Assembly: GCA_028701165.1 (NCBI GenBank)
Contig: JAQVRG010000003.1
Span: forward strand, 1-23,304
Direction: 5' to 3'
Origin: Eubacteriales bacterium
GTDB lineage: Bacteria > Bacillota > Clostridia > Christensenellales > CAG-138
Length of the DNA stretch: 23,304 bases
In this document: piece after piece, positions 15,326 to 22,863 of the stretch
Position numbering within the stretch: position 1 is the first letter of the stretch
How the letters are laid out: every line of letters starts with the position of its first letter
Translations under genes and position numbers: made by a program
Notes under the pieces: model-generated
What the model was told of the DNA's origin: nothing
Seen by the model: the letters and a program-made list of their open reading frames with translations, nothing else
Database searches by the model: none

Positions 15326-17485
15326 ATGGCTACTATTGAACAGCTTCTTTCAGAGGAATTCAAGCAAACGCGAAATCATGTGCAAAATGTGATCCAGCTC
15401 ATCGACGCCGGAAACACCATACCGTTCATCGCGCGGTATCGCAAGGAAATGACAGGCAGCATGGACGATCAGCTTTTACGCGCGCTTGCCGACCGGCTTA
15501 CCTATTTAAGAAATATGGACGCGCGCCGCAATGAGATCAAAACGGCTATCGCCGCACAGGAAAAGCTGACCGAAGCGCTCACTCTGAAGATCGACGACGC
15601 CGAAACGCTTGCACAGTTGGAGGATATTTACCGTCCGTTCAGGCCGAAGCGCCGAACCCGTGCGTCCATTGCCGCCGAACGCGGCCTTATGGGATTGGCC
15701 GCAAGGCTGATCGAGCAGGATCGCAGTGCCGATCCGCTTACGCTCGCGGCGGCTTTCATCGACCCCGCCAAGGAGGTTCCCACAGCGGAAAGCGCGCTCG
15801 CCGGCGCGCGGGACATTATCGCCGAACGCATAGCGGACGATGCGGATCTGCGGTGCGAGATCAAACAGCTTGCTGATAAGCGCGCTGTTTTGCATTGCGT
15901 CGCGGCCAAAGAAGAGGATAGCGTGTATGCTCTTTACTATGATTTTACCGAACCCCTTTCCTCCCTCCCCAGCCATCGCATTTTAGCCATCAACCGCGGC
16001 GAAAAGGAAGGCTATCTGAAAGCATCCGTCGATATTCCGCGCCCGCACGCTCTCACGATCCTAACCGACGCGACCGTACGCAACGGCGGCGCCTGCGCGC
16101 AGCAGGTTCGCATGGCCGCCGAGGACGGCTACGACAGGCTGATGCAGCCGTCGCTGTCGCGCGAGCTTCGCGCCGCCTTGACCGACAAGGCGGACGAACA
16201 GGCCATCAAAACGTTTGCGCTCAATTTAAAACCCTTACTCATGCAGCCGCCTGTAAAAAATAAAATAACGCTCGGCGTCGATCCCGCCTACCGGACGGGG
16301 TGCAAGCTCGCCGTTGTGGACGGCACGGGCAAGGTACTGGATACGGGCGTTATCTATCCGACGCCGCCGCACAATAAAAAAGAAGAAGCGGCAAATAAGG
16401 TAAAGGCTTTGATCAATCAGCACGGCGTTGAAACGATTTCCATCGGAAACGGCACGGCAAGCCGTGAAAGCGAGCAATTTATCGCCGAAACCATACACGG
16501 CACGGATATCCGCTATGCTATCGTCAGCGAAGCGGGCGCATCCGTATACTCCGCGTCCAAGCTTGCGGCGGAGGAATTTCCGGATTACGACGTTTCGCTG
16601 CGCAGCGCCATATCCATTGCAAGGCGTTTGCAGGATCCGTTGGCGGAGCTTGTCAAGATCGATCCCAAAAGTATCGGCATAGGCCAATACCAGCACGATA
16701 TGCCGCAGCAGCGGCTGGATGAAACGCTCAGCGGCGTTGTGGAGGATTGCGTAAACGCCGTGGGCGTTGATCTCAATACCGCTTCCGTTTCCCTGCTCTC
16801 CCGCGTTTCCGGTCTGGGCGAGGCCGTATCCAAGCGCATCGTTGCCTACCGTGAGGAAAACGGTATGTTCCACAGCCGCAAGGAGCTAATGAAGGTACAA
16901 AAACTCGGTGCGCGCACGTTTGAGCAATGCGCGGGCTTTCTTCGCGTAGCGGAGAGCAAGGAGCCTTTGGACAACACGGGCGTGCATCCGGAAAGCTACA
17001 CAGCCGCTAAAAAGCTTTTGCAGCTTTGCGGCTATACCATGCAGGATATGGAAAACGGCCTGCTCTCCGAGCTTCCCGCTCGAATGAAAGCATATGGCGC
17101 ACAGAAGCTTGCAGAGGCTGTCGGCGTCGGTCTTCCCACCTTGAACGATATCGCAAGGGATCTGATGAAGCCCGGACGCGATCCGCGCGACGAGCTCCCG
17201 CCTCCCCTTCTGCGCGCGGACGTAATGGAGATCGCCGACCTGCGGCCGGGTATGGAGCTGACCGGCACGGTTCGCAATGTGGTGGACTTCGGGGCGTTTG
17301 TGGATATCGGCGTGCATCAGGACGGACTGGTGCACATATCGCGCATGGCCAAACGGTTTATCCGCCATCCGTCCGAAGCGGTGAAAACCGGCGACGTGGT
17401 TAAGGTGTGGGTATTGGATGTGGATAGTAAAAAGCAGCGCATAAGCCTGACGATGCTGCCGGACGCCATCAGCGACGGACAATAG
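15326..17485 (+). CDS. tex: Tex, S1-domain RNA-binding transcription accessory protein
   Basis: Tex is a cytoplasmic nucleic-acid-binding protein related to eukaryotic Spt6. The 719-residue length is normal. The helical N-terminal part begins with EFKQTRNHVQNVIQLID and contains IPFIARYRKEMTGSMDD, a strong family signature. A YqgF/RNase H-like domain starts near 315 (LGVDPAYRTGCKLAVVD). Helix-hairpin-helix repeats follow at about 484-545 (VSGLGEAVSKRIVAYREENG). A C-terminal S1 domain covers about 638-711 (GTVRNVVDFGAFVDIGVHQDGLVHISRM). The only plausible start is the ATG at 15326; see the hairpin feature for its distant ribosome binding site. The hydrolase gene follows after 19 bases. Confidence 0.96.
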   Translation: MATIEQLLSEEFKQTRNHVQNVIQLIDAGNTIPFIARYRKEMTGSMDDQLLRALADRLTYLRNMDARRNEIKTAIAAQEKLTEALTLKIDDAETLAQLEDIYRPFRPKRRTRASIAAERGLMGLAARLIEQDRSADPLTLAAAFIDPAKEVPTAESALAGARDIIAERIADDADLRCEIKQLADKRAVLHCVAAKEEDSVYALYYDFTEPLSSLPSHRILAINRGEKEGYLKASVDIPRPHALTILTDATVRNGGACAQQVRMAAEDGYDRLMQPSLSRELRAALTDKADEQAIKTFALNLKPLLMQPPVKNKITLGVDPAYRTGCKLAVVDGTGKVLDTGVIYPTPPHNKKEEAANKVKALINQHGVETISIGNGTASRESEQFIAETIHGTDIRYAIVSEAGASVYSASKLAAEEFPDYDVSLRSAISIARRLQDPLAELVKIDPKSIGIGQYQHDMPQQRLDETLSGVVEDCVNAVGVDLNTASVSLLSRVSGLGEAVSKRIVAYREENGMFHSRKELMKVQKLGARTFEQCAGFLRVAESKEPLDNTGVHPESYTAAKKLLQLCGYTMQDMENGLLSELPARMKAYGAQKLAEAVGVGLPTLNDIARDLMKPGRDPRDELPPPLLRADVMEIADLRPGMELTGTVRNVVDFGAFVDIGVHQDGLVHISRMAKRFIRHPSEAVKTGDVVKVWVLDVDSKKQRISLTMLPDAISDGQ

Positions 17486-17504
17486 CGTCGGAGGATTTCA
17501 ATTT

Positions 17505-18461
17505 ATGAGTGTCTTTTTCATCGCTCTTATCTCCCTTATCGGTATCCTTCTGTTCGCAGGGTGCCTTGCGGGTCTGTATTTCTATAATCTCGCTTTGGAT
17601 CGCCATACGGACAAAGGCGCGGCGCTTGGTTCGCTTCCTCCCGCCAAGGATCGCGTCACCATGGAACAGGGTCCGCGCTTTCTCGACGCGACGGCGCATG
17701 AGGATATTTACGAAACGTCCTTCGACGGATTGAAGCTGCACGCGATCGTTGTACCGCAGGATACGCAAAACTGGGTCGTCATCGCGCACGGCTATACGGG
17801 GGCGGCGCGCGGCATGGGCAACATTGCCAAACGCTTTCACGAAATGGGCTACAGCCTCCTGCTGCCCGACGCGCGCGGTCATGGGCAAAGCGAGGGCAAT
17901 TATATTGGGATGGGTTGGTTCGACCGTTTGGATATCCGCATGTGGATCAATCGCATCCTCGCAGAGCACGCGGACGCGCATATCCTGCTCTACGGCATTT
18001 CCATGGGCGGCGCAACCGTGATGATGGCTGCGGGCGAACCGCTTCCCATGCAGGTAAAGGGCATGATCGAGGACTGTGGATTCTCCTCCGTCTGTGAAGA
18101 AATGCGCCACCAGCTGATAAACGTTTTTCATTATCCCGCGTACACCGTCGGCTTTGTTCTGTTTTTCGCCGATTTCTTCACGCGCTTAAGAGCGGGCTAC
18201 AGCCTGCATGACGGCGAGGTCTGCGCGCAGCTAAAAAAAGCGACCCTCCCCATGCTGTTCCTGCACGGCGAAAAGGATCGCTATGTGCCCTGTTGGATGC
18301 TGGATAAGGTTTATGCGTCCGCCGCGTCGAGGGATAAGCGAAAGCTGAGCTTTCCTGGCGCAGTACACGGCGGCGCGGCCATCTCCGATCCCGATAGGTA
18401 TTGGGCTGCCGTCACTGCATTTGCGCGGCGCGTCGCACCGTTGAACCGGCAAACTATTTAA
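17505..18461 (+). CDS. Membrane-anchored alpha/beta hydrolase (YqkD-like)
   Basis: The 318-residue protein starts with one hydrophobic helix (residues 3-28) that should anchor it to the membrane. The hydrolase domain follows from about 68. The oxyanion motif is HGYTG (95-99), DARGHGQSEG (122-131) is typical of this serine-hydrolase branch, and the nucleophile is Ser166 in GISMGG. Asp258 in EKDRYVP and His288 in AVHGG complete the triad. The overall pattern resembles Bacillus YqkD and related predicted hydrolases of unknown substrate. GGAGG lies ten bases before the ATG. It follows tex by 19 bases and probably shares its transcript. Its stop is five bases from the end of the convergent threonine aldolase gene, with no visible terminator between them. 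Confidence 0.9.
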   Translation: MSVFFIALISLIGILLFAGCLAGLYFYNLALDRHTDKGAALGSLPPAKDRVTMEQGPRFLDATAHEDIYETSFDGLKLHAIVVPQDTQNWVVIAHGYTGAARGMGNIAKRFHEMGYSLLLPDARGHGQSEGNYIGMGWFDRLDIRMWINRILAEHADAHILLYGISMGGATVMMAAGEPLPMQVKGMIEDCGFSSVCEEMRHQLINVFHYPAYTVGFVLFFADFFTRLRAGYSLHDGEVCAQLKKATLPMLFLHGEKDRYVPCWMLDKVYASAASRDKRKLSFPGAVHGGAAISDPDRYWAAVTAFARRVAPLNRQTI

Positions 18462-18466
18462 CTGCC

Positions 18467-19495
18467 TTATCCGTTCATGCGCTCTTGAAGCTTTTCAAGG
18501 AAGTAATCAAGATCGCCTCTTGAAACGTCGCGGTTTGTGACAAAGCGGAACATACCGCCATCCGCGCCGCCGATCTTAACGCCATGCGCCAGCATAGCGG
18601 CGGGCAGCGACGCCTGCCATTCCAAAGGCTTGTCAATTTTACAAAACACCATATTGATCTGCACGCTTTCAAGCGCCACCTCGATACCGCGGATCGCTTG
18701 GAGCTTCTCTGCCAGATACCGCGCGTTCTCATGATCCTCTTTCAGCCGATCCGGCATTTCCGTGATGGCGCACAGCGCGCCCGCAGCGATAATACCGCAT
18801 TGGCGCATGCCGCCGCCCAGCATTTTCCTGTACTTTCTGGCGCGCAGAACCGTTTCCTTTGGCCCGGCAAGGATAGAGCCGACAGGCGCGCAAAGGCCCT
18901 TTGACAGGCAGCAGGAAACCGTGTCGCAGTATGCCGTGAGCGCCTTTACATCCGTCTCCAGCGCGGTTGCCGCGTTAAAGAGCCGCGCGCCGTCAAGATG
19001 CACGTTGATATTGTGCCGTTTGGCCATTGCATACACGTCGCGCATGATTGAAAGCGGCACGACGCGTCCGTTTGCCAGCGCGTTCTCCATGCACATAAGC
19101 GTTGTGGGCGGTTCATGGATATCATCCGAGCGTATCGCCTTCTCCATCATTGCGGCGTCATAAACGCCGTTTGGGAAGGAAAGCGGATTGAGCGTAACAC
19201 CGGATAACACCGCCGCAGCGCCGACCTCATGCACCATGATGTGGCAATCGCGGCTGACGATCACCTCGTCTCCGCGCTTTGTCTGCGACATGACGGCAAG
19301 CTGGTTGCCCATCGTGCCGCTCGTTACATACAGCGCCGCCTCTTTTCCCAAAATACGCGCCGCCGTTGCCTCCAGCTCGTTCACCGTGGGATCGTCCCCG
19401 TATACGTCGTCTCCGACGGGCGCGTTGGCCATGGCTAAGCGCATTTCCTCCGTCGGCTGTGTCACCGTATCGCTTCGTAAATCAATGTATCGCAT
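18467..19495 (-). CDS. ltaE: Low-specificity L-threonine aldolase
   Basis: This 342-residue PLP enzyme cleaves L-threonine or L-allo-threonine to glycine and acetaldehyde in the cytoplasm. It starts MRYIDLRSDTVTQPTEEMR, the standard beginning of the family, and GDDVYGDDPTVNELE follows. Lys199 in SCCLSKGLCAPVGS is the PLP-binding lysine. Asp168 in HLDGAR holds the pyridine nitrogen, and His85 (CHIMVHE) matches the active-site His that stacks on PLP. AAAGGAG lies eight bases upstream of the ATG. The gene is divergent from the tat operon and converges on the hydrolase gene. Confidence 0.94.
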   Translation of the reverse strand: MRYIDLRSDTVTQPTEEMRLAMANAPVGDDVYGDDPTVNELEATAARILGKEAALYVTSGTMGNQLAVMSQTKRGDEVIVSRDCHIMVHEVGAAAVLSGVTLNPLSFPNGVYDAAMMEKAIRSDDIHEPPTTLMCMENALANGRVVPLSIMRDVYAMAKRHNINVHLDGARLFNAATALETDVKALTAYCDTVSCCLSKGLCAPVGSILAGPKETVLRARKYRKMLGGGMRQCGIIAAGALCAITEMPDRLKEDHENARYLAEKLQAIRGIEVALESVQINMVFCKIDKPLEWQASLPAAMLAHGVKIGGADGGMFRFVTNRDVSRGDLDYFLEKLQERMNG

Positions 19496-19533
19496 ATTAC
19501 CGTCTCCTTTTGCCGTTGGGTTTCTTCATTGCA

Positions 19534-19562
19534 AGTATACGGAGAAAACCGATCGCGCGCAA
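19534..19562 (-). promoter_or_regulatory. Promoter of ltaE
   Basis: On the minus strand TTGCGC (19562-19557) and TATACT (19539-19534) are separated by 17 bases. Transcription would start near 19527, about 32 bases before the ATG. It is back to back with the tatA promoter. Confidence 0.5.
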
Positions 19563-19588
19563 GAGAAAAGAAGTGCATGCTGAAAGCA

Positions 19589-19610
19589 ACTATGCTATAA
19601 TGCGCATAGT
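19589..19610 (+). promoter_or_regulatory. tatA extended -10 promoter framed by an inverted repeat
   Basis: TGCTATAAT (19593-19601) is a consensus extended -10 element, and no good -35 box is seen. The arms ACTATGC (19589-19595) and GCATAGT (19604-19610) are exact reverse complements that frame the -10 box. A protein bound to this dyad would block the promoter. Predicted transcription starts near 19608, about 27 bases before the tatA ATG. Confidence 0.55.
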
Positions 19611-19634
19611 ATCCACACAAGGGAGGCGGCTGGG

Positions 19635-19874
19635 ATGGCGGCGCGTATCGGGTTTGGCGAACTGCTTATCATTCTCTTTGTCGCGCTCTTGATTTTCGGC
19701 CCGGACAAACTTCCCGCCCTTGGGCGATCCTTGGGCAAGCTCACAGGCAAGGCAAAGGCCTTTCTTCAATCCCTCACAGGAGAGCTTGAGGACGAGGAAG
19801 GGTCGCTAAAGGATGAATTGGATCGAATCAAAAAGGATATGCAGGATATCAAAAAAGATATCAACAAGCAATGA
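19635..19874 (+). CDS. tatA: TatA-family twin-arginine translocase subunit
   Basis: TatA subunits gather around TatC and form the path for folded proteins carrying twin-arginine signal peptides. The 79-residue protein has one N-terminal membrane helix (ELLIILFVALLIFGP, about 9-23) and the FGPDKLP hinge. An amphipathic helix follows (LPALGRSLGKLTGKAKAFLQ), then a charged tail, EDEEGSLKDELDRIKKDM. GGGAGG lies eight bases before the ATG. A second TatA-like gene follows after 24 bases, then tatC. The tail is longer and more coiled-coil-like than in the second copy, so the two may have split TatA and TatB roles; that is inference. Confidence 0.92.
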   Translation: MAARIGFGELLIILFVALLIFGPDKLPALGRSLGKLTGKAKAFLQSLTGELEDEEGSLKDELDRIKKDMQDIKKDINKQ

Positions 19875-19898
19875 TTGATACTTTGACGGAGGTATGGC

Positions 19899-20084
19899 AT
19901 GTTTTCAAGAATCGGCGTAACAGAGCTACTGATCATCTTGGCAATCGCGTTGGTCATCTTTGGGCCTACGGCTCTGCCTAAGCTCGGCAAATCCATCGGC
20001 AAGACCATCGGCAGCTTCAAGAAGGGACTCAACGAAGAATCCGGCGAAGAAAATGAAAAGCCGCAGGATAAGGACGGCGTTTGA
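19899..20084 (+). CDS. tatA: Second TatA-family subunit
   Basis: This 61-residue protein repeats the TatA plan. A membrane helix (ELLIILAIALVIFGP, about 9-23) and the hinge FGPTALPKLG lead into an amphipathic helix (KSIGKTIGSFKKGL) and a short acidic tail. GGAGG is six bases before the ATG at 19899. Another ATG at 19894 is in a different frame. Its TGA stop overlaps the TTG that I take as the tatC start, so the two are probably coupled. It is more like a minimal TatA than its upstream partner. Confidence 0.92.
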   Translation: MFSRIGVTELLIILAIALVIFGPTALPKLGKSIGKTIGSFKKGLNEESGEENEKPQDKDGV

Positions 20085-20872
20085 TCCTTGCTATGGCGAC
20101 TGACGCACAAAAAAGAGCCGTAACCGATACCCAAACGGCGGAATCCCCCGCGCGCAGCGTTATGCCCGTAACGGCGCACCTACGCGAGCTGCGCCGCCGT
20201 TCTTTTTTTTGCATTCTCATCGTTCTTGTGCTATTCATCGCCGCTTTTGTTTTTGTGCAGCCGCTGGTCGATCTGCTGCTTAAGCTGGGCGACGGATTTT
20301 CGTTTGTTTACCTTGCGCCCGCCGAGCTTGTTACGGCGTATATGCACGTTGCCTTCGTGGCGGCGCTTTGCTGCGCGTCCCCTTTTCTTCTTTTTGAGAT
20401 ATGGGCGTTTATCGCACCCGGCTTAACCGATGCGGAAAAGCGAAAAGGTGTGCTCGCGCTCATCGGCGGCTTCTTATTCTTTCTTCTTGGCGCGGCGTTT
20501 TGCTATTTTATCATTTTGCCCTTTACGCTGGATTTTTTTGTGCGCTTTAACACCTCGCAGGCAATCGAAGCGAATATTTCCTTTGCGAGCTATCTTCGCT
20601 TCGTTCTTGGCATGCTCGCGGCCTTCGGCGCGCTTTTTGAGCTTCCGATGCTCACGATCCTGCTTTCGCAGGCGGGCGTGCTCAAGCCCGCCTATATGGT
20701 TAGTGCGCGCAAATATGCTGTTTTGATCATCTTCATACTCGCCGCCGTGATCACGCCGCCCGACGCCGTATCGCAGATCGTCGCGGCCGTTCCGATGATC
20801 CTTCTTTATGAAATCAGCATCCTTCTCTGCCGTATCACCGCGAAAAAAAGAAACAACGAAAAAAATAGTTAA
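20081..20872 (+). CDS. tatC: TatC, twin-arginine translocase receptor
   Basis: TatC binds twin-arginine signal peptides in the cytoplasmic membrane. The protein has about 263 residues and six membrane helices. Family motifs are HLRELRRR (33-40), YLAPAELVTAYMHVA (77-91), SPFLLFEIWAFIAPGL (100-115), FGALFELPM (182-190) and ITPPDAVSQIVAAVPMILLYE (224-244). The start is uncertain. The TTG at 20081 has AAGGA six bases upstream and overlaps the preceding stop as TTGA. The ATG at 20093 is four codons later but 18 bases from that site. I prefer the TTG. No protein with a clear twin-arginine signal is encoded in this window. Confidence 0.93.
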   Translation: MILAMATDAQKRAVTDTQTAESPARSVMPVTAHLRELRRRSFFCILIVLVLFIAAFVFVQPLVDLLLKLGDGFSFVYLAPAELVTAYMHVAFVAALCCASPFLLFEIWAFIAPGLTDAEKRKGVLALIGGFLFFLLGAAFCYFIILPFTLDFFVRFNTSQAIEANISFASYLRFVLGMLAAFGALFELPMLTILLSQAGVLKPAYMVSARKYAVLIIFILAAVITPPDAVSQIVAAVPMILLYEISILLCRITAKKRNNEKNS

Positions 20873-20968
20873 TATATCCATACTTTCCCTTGCAACCTTG
20901 GTTCCCCGCCGCGCGTATTATTCACGGATTCGACAGAACCGCGAACAATTTTGAAAGGGGAACCTAAA

Positions 20969-21691
20969 ATGAAGAAATTTTTTACAGCTATCTTAGCCTT
21001 AACGCTGCTTCTTGCCCTCTCCGTAACCACGCTTGCCGCGTCGCAGACCTTTATCGGCGTCAGCGGCGTTGTGACCGGCACGGGCACAAACGGTCTTGAT
21101 ACGTATATCGAAGTGAAGAAGAGCGACGGCGAAATCATGCAGTTGATCGTGGACGCCAACACCCGCTTTATCAACTGCACCGGCGGCGTTCCCATGGCGC
21201 TCTCCTCCGTCCCCGTCGGCGCGTCCTTCTACGCGTGGACAAGGATGCCCGCTACCAAAAGCGTTCCCGCGCAGAGCTATCTGCACACCATGATCGTTAC
21301 GGTGGATAAAAGCACGGCAAACGGCTTCTTTTTCGAGGTCGGCTCCGTTTCGACCGACGCCAACGGCACGCATCTGACAAACGCCAAGGGCGATCTTATT
21401 GCGACCATTCCGCAGGGGCTTACCGTTGAAGCGTTCGCGGAAACCGGCATGCAGAGCGTCGCCGCCACAAGCATCGGCAAGGGCGCACAGCTGATGGTAT
21501 GGTATGATATCGCAACGGCAAGCCTGCCCGCGCAGGCCACACTTACCAAGGTGTTGGTCTTCACATCCGGCACGCCCGTAGCTTCCACCCCCGTTGTGAA
21601 CGTGCCCTCCACAGGCTCGCCAGCCCCCATCCTCTTGGCTTTGCCGTTAGCCGTGCTCCTTGTTGCCGCCTACCGTTTGCGCAGAGCATAA
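20969..21691 (+). CDS. Secreted two-repeat protein with VPSTG sortase-like tail
   Basis: I do not recognise a named family. The 240-residue protein has a clear signal peptide (MKKFFTAILALTLLLALSVT, cleavage likely after TLAA near residue 24). The mature part holds two similar domains, about 28-112 and 122-199. SVPVGASFYAWTRMPATKSVPAQ in the first lines up with SIGKGAQLMVWYDIATASLPAQ in the second. The C-terminus is VPSTG (212-216), a hydrophobic stretch and RLRRA. This is the layout of a sortase cell-wall sorting signal with Val in place of the usual Leu of LPxTG. It is probably surface-anchored. The ATG at 20969 is chosen because AAAGGGG lies eight bases before it. It sits alone between tatC and hflK and is followed by a terminator. 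Confidence 0.75.
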   Translation: MKKFFTAILALTLLLALSVTTLAASQTFIGVSGVVTGTGTNGLDTYIEVKKSDGEIMQLIVDANTRFINCTGGVPMALSSVPVGASFYAWTRMPATKSVPAQSYLHTMIVTVDKSTANGFFFEVGSVSTDANGTHLTNAKGDLIATIPQGLTVEAFAETGMQSVAATSIGKGAQLMVWYDIATASLPAQATLTKVLVFTSGTPVASTPVVNVPSTGSPAPILLALPLAVLLVAAYRLRRA

Positions 21692-21704
21692 CAGAATAAG
21701 ACGT

Positions 21705-21735
21705 CTTTTTGACCGGCTCACGCCGGTCATTTGTA
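21705..21735. terminator. Rho-independent terminator after the VPSTG protein
   Basis: TGACCGGC (21710-21717) pairs with GCCGGTCA (21722-21729) around TCAC. A run TTTTT precedes the stem and ATTTGTATATTG follows it. It lies 18 bases after the stop. The flanking T-runs suit termination of the upstream gene, though the downstream U-run is imperfect. The rest of 21692-21855 is AT-rich and should hold the hflK promoter, but I find no convincing -35/-10 pair. Confidence 0.6.
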
Positions 21736-21855
21736 TATTGTCACCACTTTTTCACATTGCGTTTGTATGCGCTTGGTTGCGGTTCACCTACATATTGTGT
21801 ATATTTATTAATTAAGCGGTTGTTTCCCATAAAACGCCGCAGAAAGGTGAATTGC

Positions 21856-22863
21856 ATGGAAAATCAATATGAAAACGGCGGCACGCCGCCGCGAAAACCG
21901 GTCAATTCCAAACGCGTTAAGCGTACGGCGATCCTGCTCGTCGTTCTTATTTTGGCGGGCATACTCGTCATGACAAGCTGGTACACGGTGGATGATAAGC
22001 AGCAGGCCGTCGTCACCACCTTCGGCCGCGTCACGGACGTAACCAGCGCCGGCATTCATTTTATGCTCCCCTTCGGTATCCAGCGCGCCTACAAGGTCAA
22101 CGTCAACGTTTATCAGAACATCGAGCTTGGATACCGCACCAACGGCGACGACGCCAACGACTATCAGGTAAACGAAAGCGAAAGCAAGATGATCACGGGC
22201 GACTACAACATCGTCAACGTGGACTTCTTTGTGGAATACAAGGTGTCCGATCCCGTGAAATATCTGTTTAGCTCCTACAATCCGGAAATGATACTGAAAA
22301 ACCTTGTGCAAAGTCAGGTGCGAAACGTCGTAGGCTCCACGCCGGTGGATTCCGTGCTGACCGACGGCAAGGAAGCCGTGCAGATGCAGGTGAAGGAGCT
22401 CATCACGGAGGTTTTGGAAACCTACGATATCGGCCTTATGCTCACCGACGTAAAGATACAGGACAGCGAACCCCCGACGCAGGATGTAACGGAGGCCTTC
22501 AAGGCGGTCGAAACGGCGAAGCAGAGCGCGGAAACCGTGATCAACGAAGCGAAAGCCTATCGCAACGCACAGCTTCCCGCCGCCGAAGCGGAGGCGGACA
22601 AGCTGACGCAGAACGCTGAATACTTGAAACAGAAGCGCATCAACGAAGCCATCGAGCAGGTCGCCATGTTTGAAGCCATGTATGAAGAATACGCCCGCAA
22701 CCCGCAGATCACGCGCTCCCGCATGTATTATGAAGCCATCGAGGACGCGCTCCCCGGCGTGCGCGTATACATCGACGCGTCCGGCGAAGGAAACGTGGAT
22801 ATGATGCTGCCGCTGGACAGCTTTTCGGCTGCGTCGGCCGCACAAGGAGGTAATGCGCAATGA
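21856..22863 (+). CDS. hflK: HflK, SPFH-domain regulator of FtsH protease
   Basis: HflK and HflC form a membrane complex of the stomatin/prohibitin family that surrounds and regulates the FtsH protease. The 335-residue protein has a short cytoplasmic N-terminus, a membrane helix (24-41) and an SPFH domain that begins WYTVDDKQQAVVTTFGRVTD. AGIHFMLPFGIQRAYKVNV and LTDVKIQDSEPPTQDVTEAF are HflK signatures. A helical region rich in Glu, Ala and Lys follows (about 230-300). The ATG at 21856 is chosen because AAAGGTGA is five bases upstream; the frame continues 49 codons further without family resemblance. Its stop overlaps the hflC start as ATGA. Confidence 0.93.
   Translation: MENQYENGGTPPRKPVNSKRVKRTAILLVVLILAGILVMTSWYTVDDKQQAVVTTFGRVTDVTSAGIHFMLPFGIQRAYKVNVNVYQNIELGYRTNGDDANDYQVNESESKMITGDYNIVNVDFFVEYKVSDPVKYLFSSYNPEMILKNLVQSQVRNVVGSTPVDSVLTDGKEAVQMQVKELITEVLETYDIGLMLTDVKIQDSEPPTQDVTEAFKAVETAKQSAETVINEAKAYRNAQLPAAEAEADKLTQNAEYLKQKRINEAIEQVAMFEAMYEEYARNPQITRSRMYYEAIEDALPGVRVYIDASGEGNVDMMLPLDSFSAASAAQGGNAQ

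Noticed and set aside
21699..21710. AAGACGTCTT followed by TTTTT as a terminator
   Set aside because: The palindrome has no loop and could not fold as a hairpin. The GC-rich stem at 21710-21729 is the better terminator.
21808..22860. Minus-strand open frame of 350 codons
   Set aside because: It lies exactly opposite hflK, is rich in His, Arg and Val as expected from a shadow frame, and has no recognisable domain.
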